Source: Chitinophaga sp. YR627
GTDB taxonomy: Bacteria > Bacteroidota > Bacteroidia > Chitinophagales > Chitinophagaceae
Assembly (NCBI RefSeq): GCF_900114995.1
Contig: NZ_FOUX01000001.1
Location: 434,001-498,000 of the forward strand
Length of the DNA: 64,000 nt
Reading direction: 5' to 3'
The position numbers were made by a program, and so were the translations under genes. The notes beneath the pieces are model-generated. The model had not been told where the DNA came from and made no database searches. It saw only the letters and a program-made list of their open reading frames with translations. This document shows, one piece after another, positions 45,301-53,150 of the stretch (position 1 is its first letter; the number at the start of each line of letters is the position of its first letter).

Positions 45301-45594
45301 TCATTGTCCTTCGTACAATTGCAGTCGTTGCCGCAAACTGATTATCTCCAGTTGCATGTGCCGGACCCTGTCCAGCAGATGCCTGATCACATCAATACCG
45401 GCCGTATTGACTCCCATTTCGCTATACCAGCGCGTATATAGCTCCAGGTCCTGTAATTGTTCTTCTGAAATAAAACTGTTGCCTTCTACAATCGTAATGG
45501 CGATCAGTCCTTCATCAGCCAGTGAATCGATGAAATTGGATTCAATCTCATGAACGCTGCAATATTGCTGGATGGCTATCAATGCTGCTTGCAT
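45301..45594 (-). CDS. cbpM: CbpM-like chaperone modulator (MerR-like)
   Basis: This 97-residue protein has the CbpM layout, a MerR-like helical core (VHEIESNFIDSLADEGLI) and a C-terminal coiled helix (LLDRVRHMQLEIISLRQRL). CbpM binds the J domain of CbpA and inhibits it. Here it starts 10 bp after the cbpA gene, the normal order, which makes the assignment firm despite low sequence conservation. Confidence 0.87.
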   Translation of the reverse strand: MQAALIAIQQYCSVHEIESNFIDSLADEGLIAITIVEGNSFISEEQLQDLELYTRWYSEMGVNTAGIDVIRHLLDRVRHMQLEIISLRQRLQLYEGQ

Positions 45595-45604
45595 AACGGG
45601 AATT

Positions 45605-46516
45605 TTAATGTGATGATTGAGCCAGTTTTCTGAATAATTCTTTCTGTTCTTCCGTCAGGTTGGTGGGCAGTAAAACGGAATAGGTGATGATCAGATCTCC
45701 GAAGGCACCATCCTGTTTATACACAGGGAAGCCTTTGCCTTTCAGTCTGACCTTGGTGCCATTCTGCGTTTCCGGTTTTACTTTCAGTTTGATCTTGCCG
45801 CTCAGGGTGTCGATCGTCAGATCTCCGCCAAGCATGGCGGTGTATAGGTCTGTTTCGACATTCATGTACAGGTCATTATCGACCCTTTTGAATGCAGGAT
45901 CTTCCGCTATGACGAAAGTGATGTAAAGGTCTCCGTTCGGCCCGCCATTACCACCGGGTGCACCGTGTCCTTTCAGCTTGATGACCTGTCCGTTAGCAAT
46001 ACCGGCAGGCACCGTGATCCTTACCTGTTTGCCATTTACGTTGAGGGTGTGCTGATGGGTGGTATACGCTTCCCGCAGTCCCACATGCAGTTCGGCATTG
46101 TAGTCCTGACCACGGAATTTACGCTGTCTGCCACCGCCTCCGCCACCCCGGTTGCCAAAGAGCGACTCAAAGAAGTCGGAGAACTGTCCCTCAGAGAAAT
46201 TCCCTTCAAAACCCTGGCCGCCAAAACCTTCAAAACCCTGTCCGCCATAGGGGTTACCACCCTGTTGTCTGGACTGTTCAAACTGGTCGGCGTGCTGCCA
46301 GTGTTCTCCGTAAGCGTCATATTTCTTACGCTTCTCCGGATCACTCAGTACCTCATTCGCCTCATTTATCTGCTGAAATTTAATATTAGCCTCCTTATCA
46401 TTGGGATTCATGTCAGGGTGATGTTTCCTGGCAAGTTTCCTGTATGCTTTTTTAATGTCGTCTGCGGAAGCTTTTTTATCTACTCCAAGTATCTGGTAAT
46501 AATCTATAAAAGCCAT
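45605..46516 (-). CDS. cbpA: CbpA/DnaJ-class co-chaperone
   Basis: The protein has 303 residues from the ATG at 46516 ([17 protein letters not shown]); a frame extension upstream is not needed. The J domain (residues 4-70) carries HPD at 33-35 to stimulate Hsp70 ATPase. A Gly/Phe-rich linker follows ([14 protein letters not shown]), then two C-terminal beta domains ([26 protein letters not shown]). There is no zinc finger, which separates it from DnaJ. It is divergent from the 156-residue gene at 46606 and heads an operon with cbpM and a 39-residue peptide. Confidence 0.93.
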   Translation of the reverse strand: MAFIDYYQILGVDKKASADDIKKAYRKLARKHHPDMNPNDKEANIKFQQINEANEVLSDPEKRKKYDAYGEHWQHADQFEQSRQQGGNPYGGQGFEGFGGQGFEGNFSEGQFSDFFESLFGNRGGGGGGRQRKFRGQDYNAELHVGLREAYTTHQHTLNVNGKQVRITVPAGIANGQVIKLKGHGAPGGNGGPNGDLYITFVIAEDPAFKRVDNDLYMNVETDLYTAMLGGDLTIDTLSGKIKLKVKPETQNGTKVRLKGKGFPVYKQDGAFGDLIITYSVLLPTNLTEEQKELFRKLAQSSH

Positions 46517-46578
46517 ATGTATCGTGTATATCCTGTGCAGCACAAAATCTTTGCCATCTCTCATTATAATTATTTATT

Positions 46579-46586
46579 TATATTTG
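46579..46586 (+). promoter_or_regulatory. -7 box of the 46606-49635 operon
   Basis: TATATTTG matches TAnnTTTG exactly. TTG at 46551-46553 could be the -33 box, though the gap of 25 bp is a little long. Transcription would start near 46593, leaving a leader of about 13 nt before the TTG start codon at 46606. Confidence 0.55.
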
Positions 46587-46605
46587 GTACTTAAACCCTT
46601 ATCCC

Positions 46606-47076
46606 TTGGACACACAACATTCTTCGACCGGCAAGGCGCCCGGTATTATTGATGTTACGCCACCTTCGGAGGCCACCATTAAAACCCAGAGCATCAGATT
46701 AATCGCTACTGGTATTATGGGACAATTTGCAACTATGTCACCGCTGGTGTCATTACGTAAGTCAGCCGACTTTTACAACTGCTATGATGTCAGGATGCAC
46801 ATCTACCTCCCTGATCAGTCCAGGAACCTGAAACTGAGTGAAGACATTTCTCAGGCGGGTACCATCGACATTGAAAACGGCCCAATCGAGGTAAGAGAGA
46901 TTGACGTTATATACGACAATCCGGAGATCAAACCTGAGATCTACGCTTATTCTCTCTGGGATATCAGTTTCCGCTACTGCGTAGAAGGACGCGAACTGCC
47001 GGCTATCCGTGTACGTTATGTGATTGATGATCCTGAAACCACGCACGGTACCGTTACCAGTGTTGAGAAGACCTGA
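46606..47076 (+). CDS. hypothetical protein ahead of the histidine kinase, likely TTG start
   Basis: This frame of about 156 residues has no ATG near its 5' end. The in-frame stop at 46567-46569 and the promoter box leave the TTG at 46606 (MDTQHSSTGKAP) as the best start. The body is beta-rich and soluble (DFYNCYDVRMHIYLPDQS, RVRYVIDDPETTHG) with no signal peptide. It ends 5 bp before the kinase gene, so they share a transcript. It may form part of the signalling unit. I do not recognise the family. Confidence 0.72.
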   Translation: MDTQHSSTGKAPGIIDVTPPSEATIKTQSIRLIATGIMGQFATMSPLVSLRKSADFYNCYDVRMHIYLPDQSRNLKLSEDISQAGTIDIENGPIEVREIDVIYDNPEIKPEIYAYSLWDISFRYCVEGRELPAIRVRYVIDDPETTHGTVTSVEKT

Positions 47077-47081
47077 TTTGC

Positions 47082-48926
47082 ATGTTTAAACACCTGTCTT
47101 GTCAACTTATCATTTTATTGTTCTGCTGCGTAGGTCTGCTGAATCGAGCCACTGCGCAGAAAATTAATTTGCCGCCTGCCATCCGTCAGTTGATTACACA
47201 ACAATGTAATACGTGTAGTCGGCTGCCGGCAGGGCAGGACAGCGTCGTGTCCCGTTATTTCCACCAGTGCCATGCGGCCGTGGACAGCGGGAACCTGGAT
47301 GATGGGTTTAAATATGCAGCTACGATCGGTGCTATTACTGATAGTACGTCCATCACACCCCGTCTGCTGACCGTCCGGTTTTTGAAAGCCAAAATCCTGT
47401 ATTTCAAGGATTTCTATAAAGAAGCCCTTTCGGAATACCTGAAACTGGCGGATGTTTCCTCGCTGGACAGTAATATACAGGCCAACATTTACCCTAATAT
47501 CGCCGAAATCTACCTGGAGCAGGGCCTGTTCAACAAATCCCTGGAATACCTTAACCTCGTTAAAAAACATTATTTCCACTTTTACGAACCGCCGGTGGCC
47601 AGAAAGATCCTGAATAATACAGGCGTTTGTCTGCTGCACCTGGAACGTCTCGATGAAGCGGGAGACAACTTCGAAAGGAGTATCGCGATAGCAGCCTCCC
47701 TGAAAGATACCACCGCACTGGTGAACTCTTACCTGAACATCGCATTGCTGTACGATCAGCAATTCCGTTATCCGCAGGAGTGGAGTTACCTGCAAAGGGC
47801 CCTGGCCCTGGTGAAGAATGCCAGTGATCTCAAGATCCGCAGTAAAGTATACCTGAACCTGGCTATCGTGGAAGAGCGCAGAGGCAATCTGAAAGAAGCC
47901 CTGTTATACAGAAAGGAATACGAACAGCTGGAAGCACAGATCGCCAACAGAGATAAGATCTGGGAACTGGCCGAACAGGAGAAAAAGATCGCTATCCAGC
48001 AACAGGAGTATAAAATGCAGTTACTCCGTCAGGAGAATAAATTACGCGCCGCAGAATCCAAAAGAAGAATGTGGCAACGCAATACATTTTTTATCTTGTC
48101 CCTGTTTTTCCTGTCCTGTGCGGGGCTGATCTATTTTGCTTACCGGCATACCAACAGACAGCGACGCATTATCGCGGAACAGAAAGACAAACTGGAACTG
48201 CTGAACGAAACGAAGGACCAGCTCTTTTCTATCGTGGCGCATGACCTGCGTTCGCCGGTACATCACCTGAAGATCAACCTGTCTTATCTGAAGGATACCC
48301 TGGCACGTAACAAGATCAGGGAAGCAACCGCCCTGTCAGAGAATATTGAAAAGATATCCGATAATACATATGCCCTGCTGAACAACCTGTTATACTGGTC
48401 ATTAGGACAAACAGGGCAGCTGAGCCTTCAGGCGCAACAGCACGACGCACATATGATCATCGCACAGGTGGCGTATGATTTTAATGCCGGTGCTGCACTC
48501 AAAAGGATCACCATCTCCAATGAGGTGCCGAAAGGAATGTATTTTTATGTGGATATGAACACTGCCAAGATCATTTTCCGTAATCTGATAGATAACGCGA
48601 TCAAATACACGCATGCGAACGGATCGATCACTATTAGTGGTCGCATTGTTAACAATACCTGCGAGGTAACCGTACAGGATACGGGTATCGGGATGGATGA
48701 AAAGATCATCCAGGCCATTTATAAGCGGGATACAAAACGTATACAACAGGATACGGCAGGCAGTAAAAGTACGGGCCTGGGTCTGTGGCTGGTAAAGGCC
48801 ATGACCGAAAAGAATGGAGGTGCCCTGCGCATCACCGGAAGCGTAGGCGCCGGTACGAGTATCGTAGTTTGCCTGCCGGTAAACGAACATTATGATTCAT
48901 TTGAAAGTGCTGATTCTGGAAGATAG
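47082..48926 (+). CDS. TPR-containing sensor histidine kinase
   Basis: This 614-residue membrane kinase has a signal peptide (residues 1-25). A periplasmic sensor made of TPR-like helices runs to about residue 290 (IAEIYLEQGLFNKSLEYL), a coiled coil covers about 285-330, and one membrane segment spans about 335-355. The cytoplasmic kinase core has H387 in the H box (IVAHDLRSPVHHLK), the N box near N505 (RNLIDNAIKYTH), DTGIGM and GLGLWLVKAM. It belongs to the TPR sensor kinases common in Bacteroidota. Its 3' end overlaps the LytTR regulator gene by 35 bp, so the two form a cognate pair. Confidence 0.93.
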   Translation: MFKHLSCQLIILLFCCVGLLNRATAQKINLPPAIRQLITQQCNTCSRLPAGQDSVVSRYFHQCHAAVDSGNLDDGFKYAATIGAITDSTSITPRLLTVRFLKAKILYFKDFYKEALSEYLKLADVSSLDSNIQANIYPNIAEIYLEQGLFNKSLEYLNLVKKHYFHFYEPPVARKILNNTGVCLLHLERLDEAGDNFERSIAIAASLKDTTALVNSYLNIALLYDQQFRYPQEWSYLQRALALVKNASDLKIRSKVYLNLAIVEERRGNLKEALLYRKEYEQLEAQIANRDKIWELAEQEKKIAIQQQEYKMQLLRQENKLRAAESKRRMWQRNTFFILSLFFLSCAGLIYFAYRHTNRQRRIIAEQKDKLELLNETKDQLFSIVAHDLRSPVHHLKINLSYLKDTLARNKIREATALSENIEKISDNTYALLNNLLYWSLGQTGQLSLQAQQHDAHMIIAQVAYDFNAGAALKRITISNEVPKGMYFYVDMNTAKIIFRNLIDNAIKYTHANGSITISGRIVNNTCEVTVQDTGIGMDEKIIQAIYKRDTKRIQQDTAGSKSTGLGLWLVKAMTEKNGGALRITGSVGAGTSIVVCLPVNEHYDSFESADSGR

Positions 48927-49635
48927 CCCTGACGAAGCAAACTACCTGGAGAACTTTTTACGTAAACAGGGATGCTCCGACATCCGGATCACAACAAACC
49001 TCAAAGACGCAGTTACTGCCTATGATGCGGAACTGCCAGACATTTGCCTGATTGACATTTACCTGGCCAACAAACCAGACGGGATTCTATTTGCCGAAAC
49101 GATCAATGAGCACAGGGAACAAAGACGTCCCTTTATCTTTCTGACCAGTGCCGGCGATAGTACCACTTTCCGTCTCGCCAAATTCACGTCTCCGTACAAT
49201 TACCTGTTAAAGCCTTACAATCCGCTTGAACTGGAATATGCCATCGAACTGGCCCTTTCCAAGTTCAAACAGGAGTCGACCGCTCCACCTGCTCAGGCCG
49301 TAGCGCCGGTTTCGGATACGCTGTTTATCAAAAAAGGGAATCTCCTACAAAGGATCGCCTTTGACGATATCAGGTACATCGAAGTGGACGGTAAGTACAG
49401 TAAGGTGGTTTGTCCGGCGGAGAAATTCGTCATCCAGCAATCCCTCAAGGACCTGCAGGCACAGTTACCTCCCGTACAGTTCTGCCGGGTGCATCGTAAC
49501 TATATCGTCAACGTGAAACAGGTAACCAAGATCAATACCTTTAATAACGAGATCTTCTTCAAAGACGGGGAATCCCTGTTTTTCAGCCGCCGGTATATCG
49601 ATGAATTCCTGCAGGCGTTTAAGATCTTCAAATAA
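48892..49635 (+). CDS. LytTR-family response regulator
   Basis: This 247-residue regulator has a receiver domain with phospho-acceptor D55 (LPDICLIDIYLA) and acidic pocket E10/D11. A LytTR DNA-binding domain follows at about residues 145-245 (IRYIEVDGKYSKVVC, FCRVHRNYIVNVKQVTKI). Overlap with the kinase gene makes the pairing clear. LytTR regulators bind direct repeats upstream of their targets, but none were identified in this window. Confidence 0.93.
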   Translation: MIHLKVLILEDSPDEANYLENFLRKQGCSDIRITTNLKDAVTAYDAELPDICLIDIYLANKPDGILFAETINEHREQRRPFIFLTSAGDSTTFRLAKFTSPYNYLLKPYNPLELEYAIELALSKFKQESTAPPAQAVAPVSDTLFIKKGNLLQRIAFDDIRYIEVDGKYSKVVCPAEKFVIQQSLKDLQAQLPPVQFCRVHRNYIVNVKQVTKINTFNNEIFFKDGESLFFSRRYIDEFLQAFKIFK

Positions 49636-49641
49636 AAAAGA

Positions 49642-49670
49642 AAGGAATGCCTGGGGTTGGGGCATTCCTT
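49642..49670 (+). terminator. hairpin terminator after the LytTR regulator gene
   Basis: AAGGAATGCC and GGCATTCCTT form a 10-bp stem with a 9-nt loop directly after the stop codon. An A-run precedes it, so the U-run is best on the minus strand, but no minus-strand gene is seen to the right. Confidence 0.55.
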
Positions 49671-49800
49671 CTCATGACCATATCCATATCCTATACTTAA
49701 AGAGGATTCGAATATCCTGATTATAACCCTGCTCCGGGATAAAAATGGCATAAGATGCATACATCAGGCATAAGCGGTATTTTTTAGGGCATAAAATGAA

Positions 49801-49808
49801 TAGCTTTG
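49801..49808 (+). promoter_or_regulatory. -7 box upstream of the DAC-like gene
   Basis: TAGCTTTG matches TAnnTTTG exactly, 139 bp before the ATG at 49948. A short palindrome, TAACG-C-CGTTA (49856-49866), lies in the predicted leader and could be an operator. The rest of the 49671-49947 gap holds no gene. Confidence 0.5.
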
Positions 49809-49947
49809 CGCTCGTTTTATAATGGATGGGTCCATTCCCGATCCCCTGTAATGCCTAACGCCGTTATGGAAGTTCCGTGTCACTGCGCGGCTACCGACGG
49901 AATAAAAGGTTAATTTTGAATCGACATTTGGCGCTAATTGATAAGGT

Positions 49948-51099
49948 ATGGATTTGACTCTTGACTCGACTTACCAGGCTGCCACGAAGGTAGCCGACCA
50001 GATAGAAAACCATTTTTCCAAACATCTGGCTATTGCTGCTGTGAGTGGTGAGGAAGACCTTGCCACAGTCCCTCATGCGAAATTTATTGAGAAAATGCTG
50101 GATGTGGCCTTCTGGGCCAGTTTACGCAGGGAGGAAGGTGTTCCTACCCGTATATCCCTCGCTTTCCTCAATCCCTGTCAGGCGGGAAAACCCCTGAAAT
50201 TTGCACAAAAACTGCCTTTTGACGTCCGGGTGCTCACTAAACTGGCCCCAGGGGTCGAGAGAGCTGGTGTACATGTAGGTGTCTGGTATGAAGGCGACAG
50301 CCTGTTTATATGGGGTACAACCCTTAAACTACCCAACTTCTGTTTCGTACTCGATGTATCCGAACCGGGACTGCTGGTGGTAAAACACCGCCGCAGCGTC
50401 GGACTGGGTAAATTTGCCAACGTTGCAGTACTGAAAGGAGATCAGGTGAAGATTGTGGATGAATCCTGTGGTTTACTGCCGGATAGCCCCGAAATAGTGA
50501 CCTCCCTGTTAGGACTAACCTCCTCTGCGGTCTGGAATGACCCGGTCAACGTCCTTATACAGATCGCCGTTTCCATGCGGGCGCATAAAAGAGGCGGCAT
50601 TCTCCTCGTAGTGCCTGCCGGTAGCACAAAATGGAAGGAATCAATCGTACATCCGCTGACCTACCCGCTTTCTCCCGCTTTTTCCGGGGTGTCTGACCTT
50701 GTACGTCAGGACGGCGGAAAGGTAACAGAGATCTACTGGCAGAACGCGCTGCGCCGGGAAGTGGACAACGTCACCGGACTCACCGCCGTTGATGGCGCCT
50801 CTGTGATCACTGACCGTCATGAACTGATCACTTTTGGCGCAAAGATTACTCGTGCACCCTGGTCTAAACACGGCGTGGATAAAGTAGTGATGATAGAACC
50901 TGTCATCGGAGGTACACCCGAACTGATGCATCCTTCTGCTATTGGTGGTACCCGTCACCTCTCCGCTGCACAGTTTGTAAATGATCAGCCGGAGGCAATT
51001 GCATTGGTCGCTTCTCAGGACGGCTATTTTACCGTTTTCTCCTGGTCTGAACAGGTACAGCTGGTACAGGCGCATCGTATCGATACCCTGCTGCTCTGA
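49948..51099 (+). CDS. predicted DAC-like (diadenylate-cyclase fold) protein with N-terminal sensor domain
   Basis: The first 230 or so residues of this 383-residue protein form a mixed alpha/beta sensor-like domain (GVPTRISLAFLNPCQAGKPL, HRRSVGLGKFANVAVLKG). The last 130 carry the two hallmark motifs of DisA_N/DAC domains in weakened form: DGASVITDRHELITFGAKI with D282-G283-A284, and GGTRHLSAAQF at 333-343 in place of the usual GTRHRxA. Conservation of DGA and T-R-H suggests an ATP-binding fold, possibly making a cyclic dinucleotide. The architecture fits the group annotated as DACNV-containing proteins, from memory. It has no signal peptide or membrane segments and stands alone between a good promoter and a terminator. 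Confidence 0.7.
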   Translation: MDLTLDSTYQAATKVADQIENHFSKHLAIAAVSGEEDLATVPHAKFIEKMLDVAFWASLRREEGVPTRISLAFLNPCQAGKPLKFAQKLPFDVRVLTKLAPGVERAGVHVGVWYEGDSLFIWGTTLKLPNFCFVLDVSEPGLLVVKHRRSVGLGKFANVAVLKGDQVKIVDESCGLLPDSPEIVTSLLGLTSSAVWNDPVNVLIQIAVSMRAHKRGGILLVVPAGSTKWKESIVHPLTYPLSPAFSGVSDLVRQDGGKVTEIYWQNALRREVDNVTGLTAVDGASVITDRHELITFGAKITRAPWSKHGVDKVVMIEPVIGGTPELMHPSAIGGTRHLSAAQFVNDQPEAIALVASQDGYFTVFSWSEQVQLVQAHRIDTLLL

Positions 51100-51126
51100 T
51101 TAAGCATTTCCCTTTTTATAAATACT

Positions 51127-51167
51127 AAAGCCAGTCATCGGAAGTAAAGCGACCGTTGACTGGCTTT
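51127..51167 (+). terminator. terminator after the DAC-like gene
   Basis: AAAGCCAGTCA and TGACTGGCTTT form a perfect 11-bp stem with a 19-nt loop, 28 bp after the stop codon. The stem itself ends in TTT. Confidence 0.65.
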
Positions 51168-51193
51168 GTCGTGTCCGCATCAGGTCGATATTT

Positions 51194-51300
51194 CCTGGAT
51201 AAGCCGTAGATAATCCATAGATAACCCGTATACAAGCCATTCTTATAGATACGGGTTATCTACGGGTCATCTACGAGTTATCTACGGCTTATCTATGGGT
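51194..51300. repeat. 11-bp tandem repeats arranged as a long inverted repeat
   Basis: On the plus strand, GGTTATCTACG, GGTCATCTACG, AGTTATCTACG and GCTTATCTATG follow one another exactly every 11 bp from 51254 to 51297. The left side (51201-51231) is the reverse complement of the same series with one unit fewer. The whole could fold into a long imperfect hairpin. The rest of 51301-51550 contains nothing I recognise apart from short hairpins. Confidence 0.75.
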
Positions 51301-51550
51301 AATGTTCCTGATAAAGCCCTGATAAAGGCCTATCTGTAGTACAGAAAAACTTTACAATTGACATATTGAATGCAGGATTAGCTTTACAGGTATGAGATTG
51401 TCTCAGTGAGCCCGTTACAAAGGGCGTCCTGATACAGAAAAGCCATGGGTGACACCAGCCTTTCCGGACACAACCAGGTATTGTGTTGCTGGCTGATTAG
51501 AACCTTAGATAATTGTAAGTATGACTTAATGAGTCATAGTGAAACTTCAG

Positions 51551-52309
51551 TTAGTGGATATTTTCCATCGTTGCAGCAGTTGCCTGGCGGAAGGCCTGCC
51601 AGAAAGCTGATAAATCAGCCGTTGTTTTACGCGGAATGACAAGCGAGCAGACATAAGGTCCTGATAAGCAGGAAATTGACTTATATTGAATAAGATGTTT
51701 AAAATGACTGATATAGAGGTCCGGACCTTCCTTTACAAGTGATTGTATTTCCAAGACTTTCATATCTATGGTCAATCCGGTGCGGAGTATTTTCGACAAA
51801 GCTTCCTTCATGGTCCAGATCATTGTACAGGAGGCATCGTCTGATAAAGAAACAGTTTGGGTGAGGGTTAGTTCATCGGCCGTCAGCTGGCCTTTAATAA
51901 CGCTTATATTCGCTTTATTGGTCTTTTCTATGTCAAGTCCTAAAGGATGTACCTCAGGGTAAGCAAGGGCAATACCGAGATTATCGCAATGCGTGATGCA
52001 TACCTGCAGATTACGGGTAACGGCATATTGTACAACCGGAAACTGAAAGATCCCAGCTGTAATGGCGATCTTCTCCAGATCCTCATATACTGCGAGTGCA
52101 CCGATGGCTTTTTTTGCAGCGATACGTCCTAGAAGATAGCTTTGTCTTCTTCTGTCAAATGTGAGATGATCGTAGTATACTTTCTCCTCAGTATGCAATA
52201 AGTTGATTTTAGCCGTCAGCTCCTGCAGGTCTGCACACAGCACACAAAACCCTGCCTGATGTACGCTGTTTTCCCGGTTTAACGCTATTTTTCCTCTTTG
52301 GACTAACAT
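51551..52309 (-). CDS. Sfp-type 4'-phosphopantetheinyl transferase
   Basis: This 252-residue enzyme moves the phosphopantetheine arm of CoA onto carrier proteins of fatty-acid, polyketide or peptide synthases. Motifs are LLGRIAAKKAIGAL (about 59-72), ITHCDNLGIALAYP, GLDIEK with the Mg-binding Asp/Glu, and WTMKEALSKILRTGL. The size and motif order fit the Sfp group rather than the short AcpS. No carrier-protein or synthase gene lies in this window, so it is probably a free-standing general activator. Confidence 0.92.
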   Translation of the reverse strand: MLVQRGKIALNRENSVHQAGFCVLCADLQELTAKINLLHTEEKVYYDHLTFDRRRQSYLLGRIAAKKAIGALAVYEDLEKIAITAGIFQFPVVQYAVTRNLQVCITHCDNLGIALAYPEVHPLGLDIEKTNKANISVIKGQLTADELTLTQTVSLSDDASCTMIWTMKEALSKILRTGLTIDMKVLEIQSLVKEGPDLYISHFKHLIQYKSISCLSGPYVCSLVIPRKTTADLSAFWQAFRQATAATMENIH

Positions 52310-52738
52310 CTCGTATCTATCTGATTTTCAGTTTATAATAACTGATGTCTGCATTTCAGTGTCAATATTACAAGTGGATCTGTAAGGCTCGCTGAAGTGC
52401 TACATCAATGATACAACATTTTACAGGAATTATGCCGCCGTTATACGCGCAGCCCTGATATGAAATAAGACGCAATATACTATTGCATCAATGTCAAGCG
52501 AAGTCTGCATATAGCCCGTCATTCGTGTATCTTATTTGGTCTTTCAGCAAAATAGCGGTAGATTGAACATAAGTAATTAGTTGGTATACACCATTAATCG
52601 TTCGACTTTTTTTTACAGGTTCTCTCTGATGTAAACACATCCATTTTCCTTTCATTCAACAGGACTGTTTATCCCCAATGTATACGAGAATGAATGGGTG
52701 CATCCCTATTTTTATTTACCTCTTCAAATTTAATTGTA
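52310..52738. other. intergenic region between the divergent PPTase and CheY-like genes
   Basis: These 429 bp separate two genes that start in opposite directions, so both promoters should be here. I found no exact -7 consensus, no clear palindromes, and no gene. A homopolymeric TTTTTTT run lies near 52608. Confidence 0.4.
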
Positions 52739-53113
52739 ATGAAGTCTATCTTATTAATTGATGATGATGCAGATGAAATCAGTATCCTGAATGAAGCCGT
52801 GGAAATGACTGGCACCGATAGCATATGCGATTGGGCACAGGGTTTAGAAGTAGCTTACAGATTATTAAAGGGAAATCAACCTGACATGATCCTGCTGGAT
52901 TATAACATGCCGGGGCGTGATGGTCTGCTCTGTCTGGAAGAATTGAAAGGCAACCAGGAGCTGCGCCATATCCCGATCGTGATGTACTCTACTTATATTG
53001 ATTATGGTCTGCGCCAGGAAGCGATGCAGAAAGGCGCGTTTCGTTGTATTCAGAAGACAACGTCCGTGCATGACCTTGTAAGGGAATTACAGCAATTGCT
53101 GATACAGGTCTGA
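52739..53113 (+). CDS. single-domain CheY-like response regulator
   Basis: This 124-residue protein is a stand-alone receiver domain. The acidic pocket is D8-D9-D10 (LLIDDD), the phospho-acceptor D54 lies in MILLDYNMPG, the conserved Ser is in VMYSTY and the Lys in IQKTTS. I chose the ATG at 52739 because the longer frame adds 15 residues not found in receivers. No kinase gene is adjacent; it may take phosphate from a distant hybrid kinase. The stop codon lies inside a terminator-like hairpin. Confidence 0.9.
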   Translation: MKSILLIDDDADEISILNEAVEMTGTDSICDWAQGLEVAYRLLKGNQPDMILLDYNMPGRDGLLCLEELKGNQELRHIPIVMYSTYIDYGLRQEAMQKGAFRCIQKTTSVHDLVRELQQLLIQV

Positions 53114-53138
53114 TAGCCGTCCCGGGATCTCAGACCTG
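53105..53138 (+). terminator. hairpin at the end of the CheY-like gene
   Basis: CAGGTCTGA (53105-53113, ending at the stop codon) pairs with TCAGACCTG (53130-53138). A T-run follows at about 53152-53160, inside the 3' end of the convergent MFS gene. It probably ends transcription from the left. Confidence 0.5.
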
Positions 53139-53150
53139 CACAGACCATTG

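Noticed and set aside
46517..46564. Upstream extension of CbpA
   Set aside because: J-domain proteins start close to the DYYQILG motif, which the ATG at 46516 gives.
51194..51300. Replication origin with DnaA boxes
   Set aside because: The repeated TTATCTACG differs from TTATCCACA at key positions, and no dnaA or dnaN gene is nearby.
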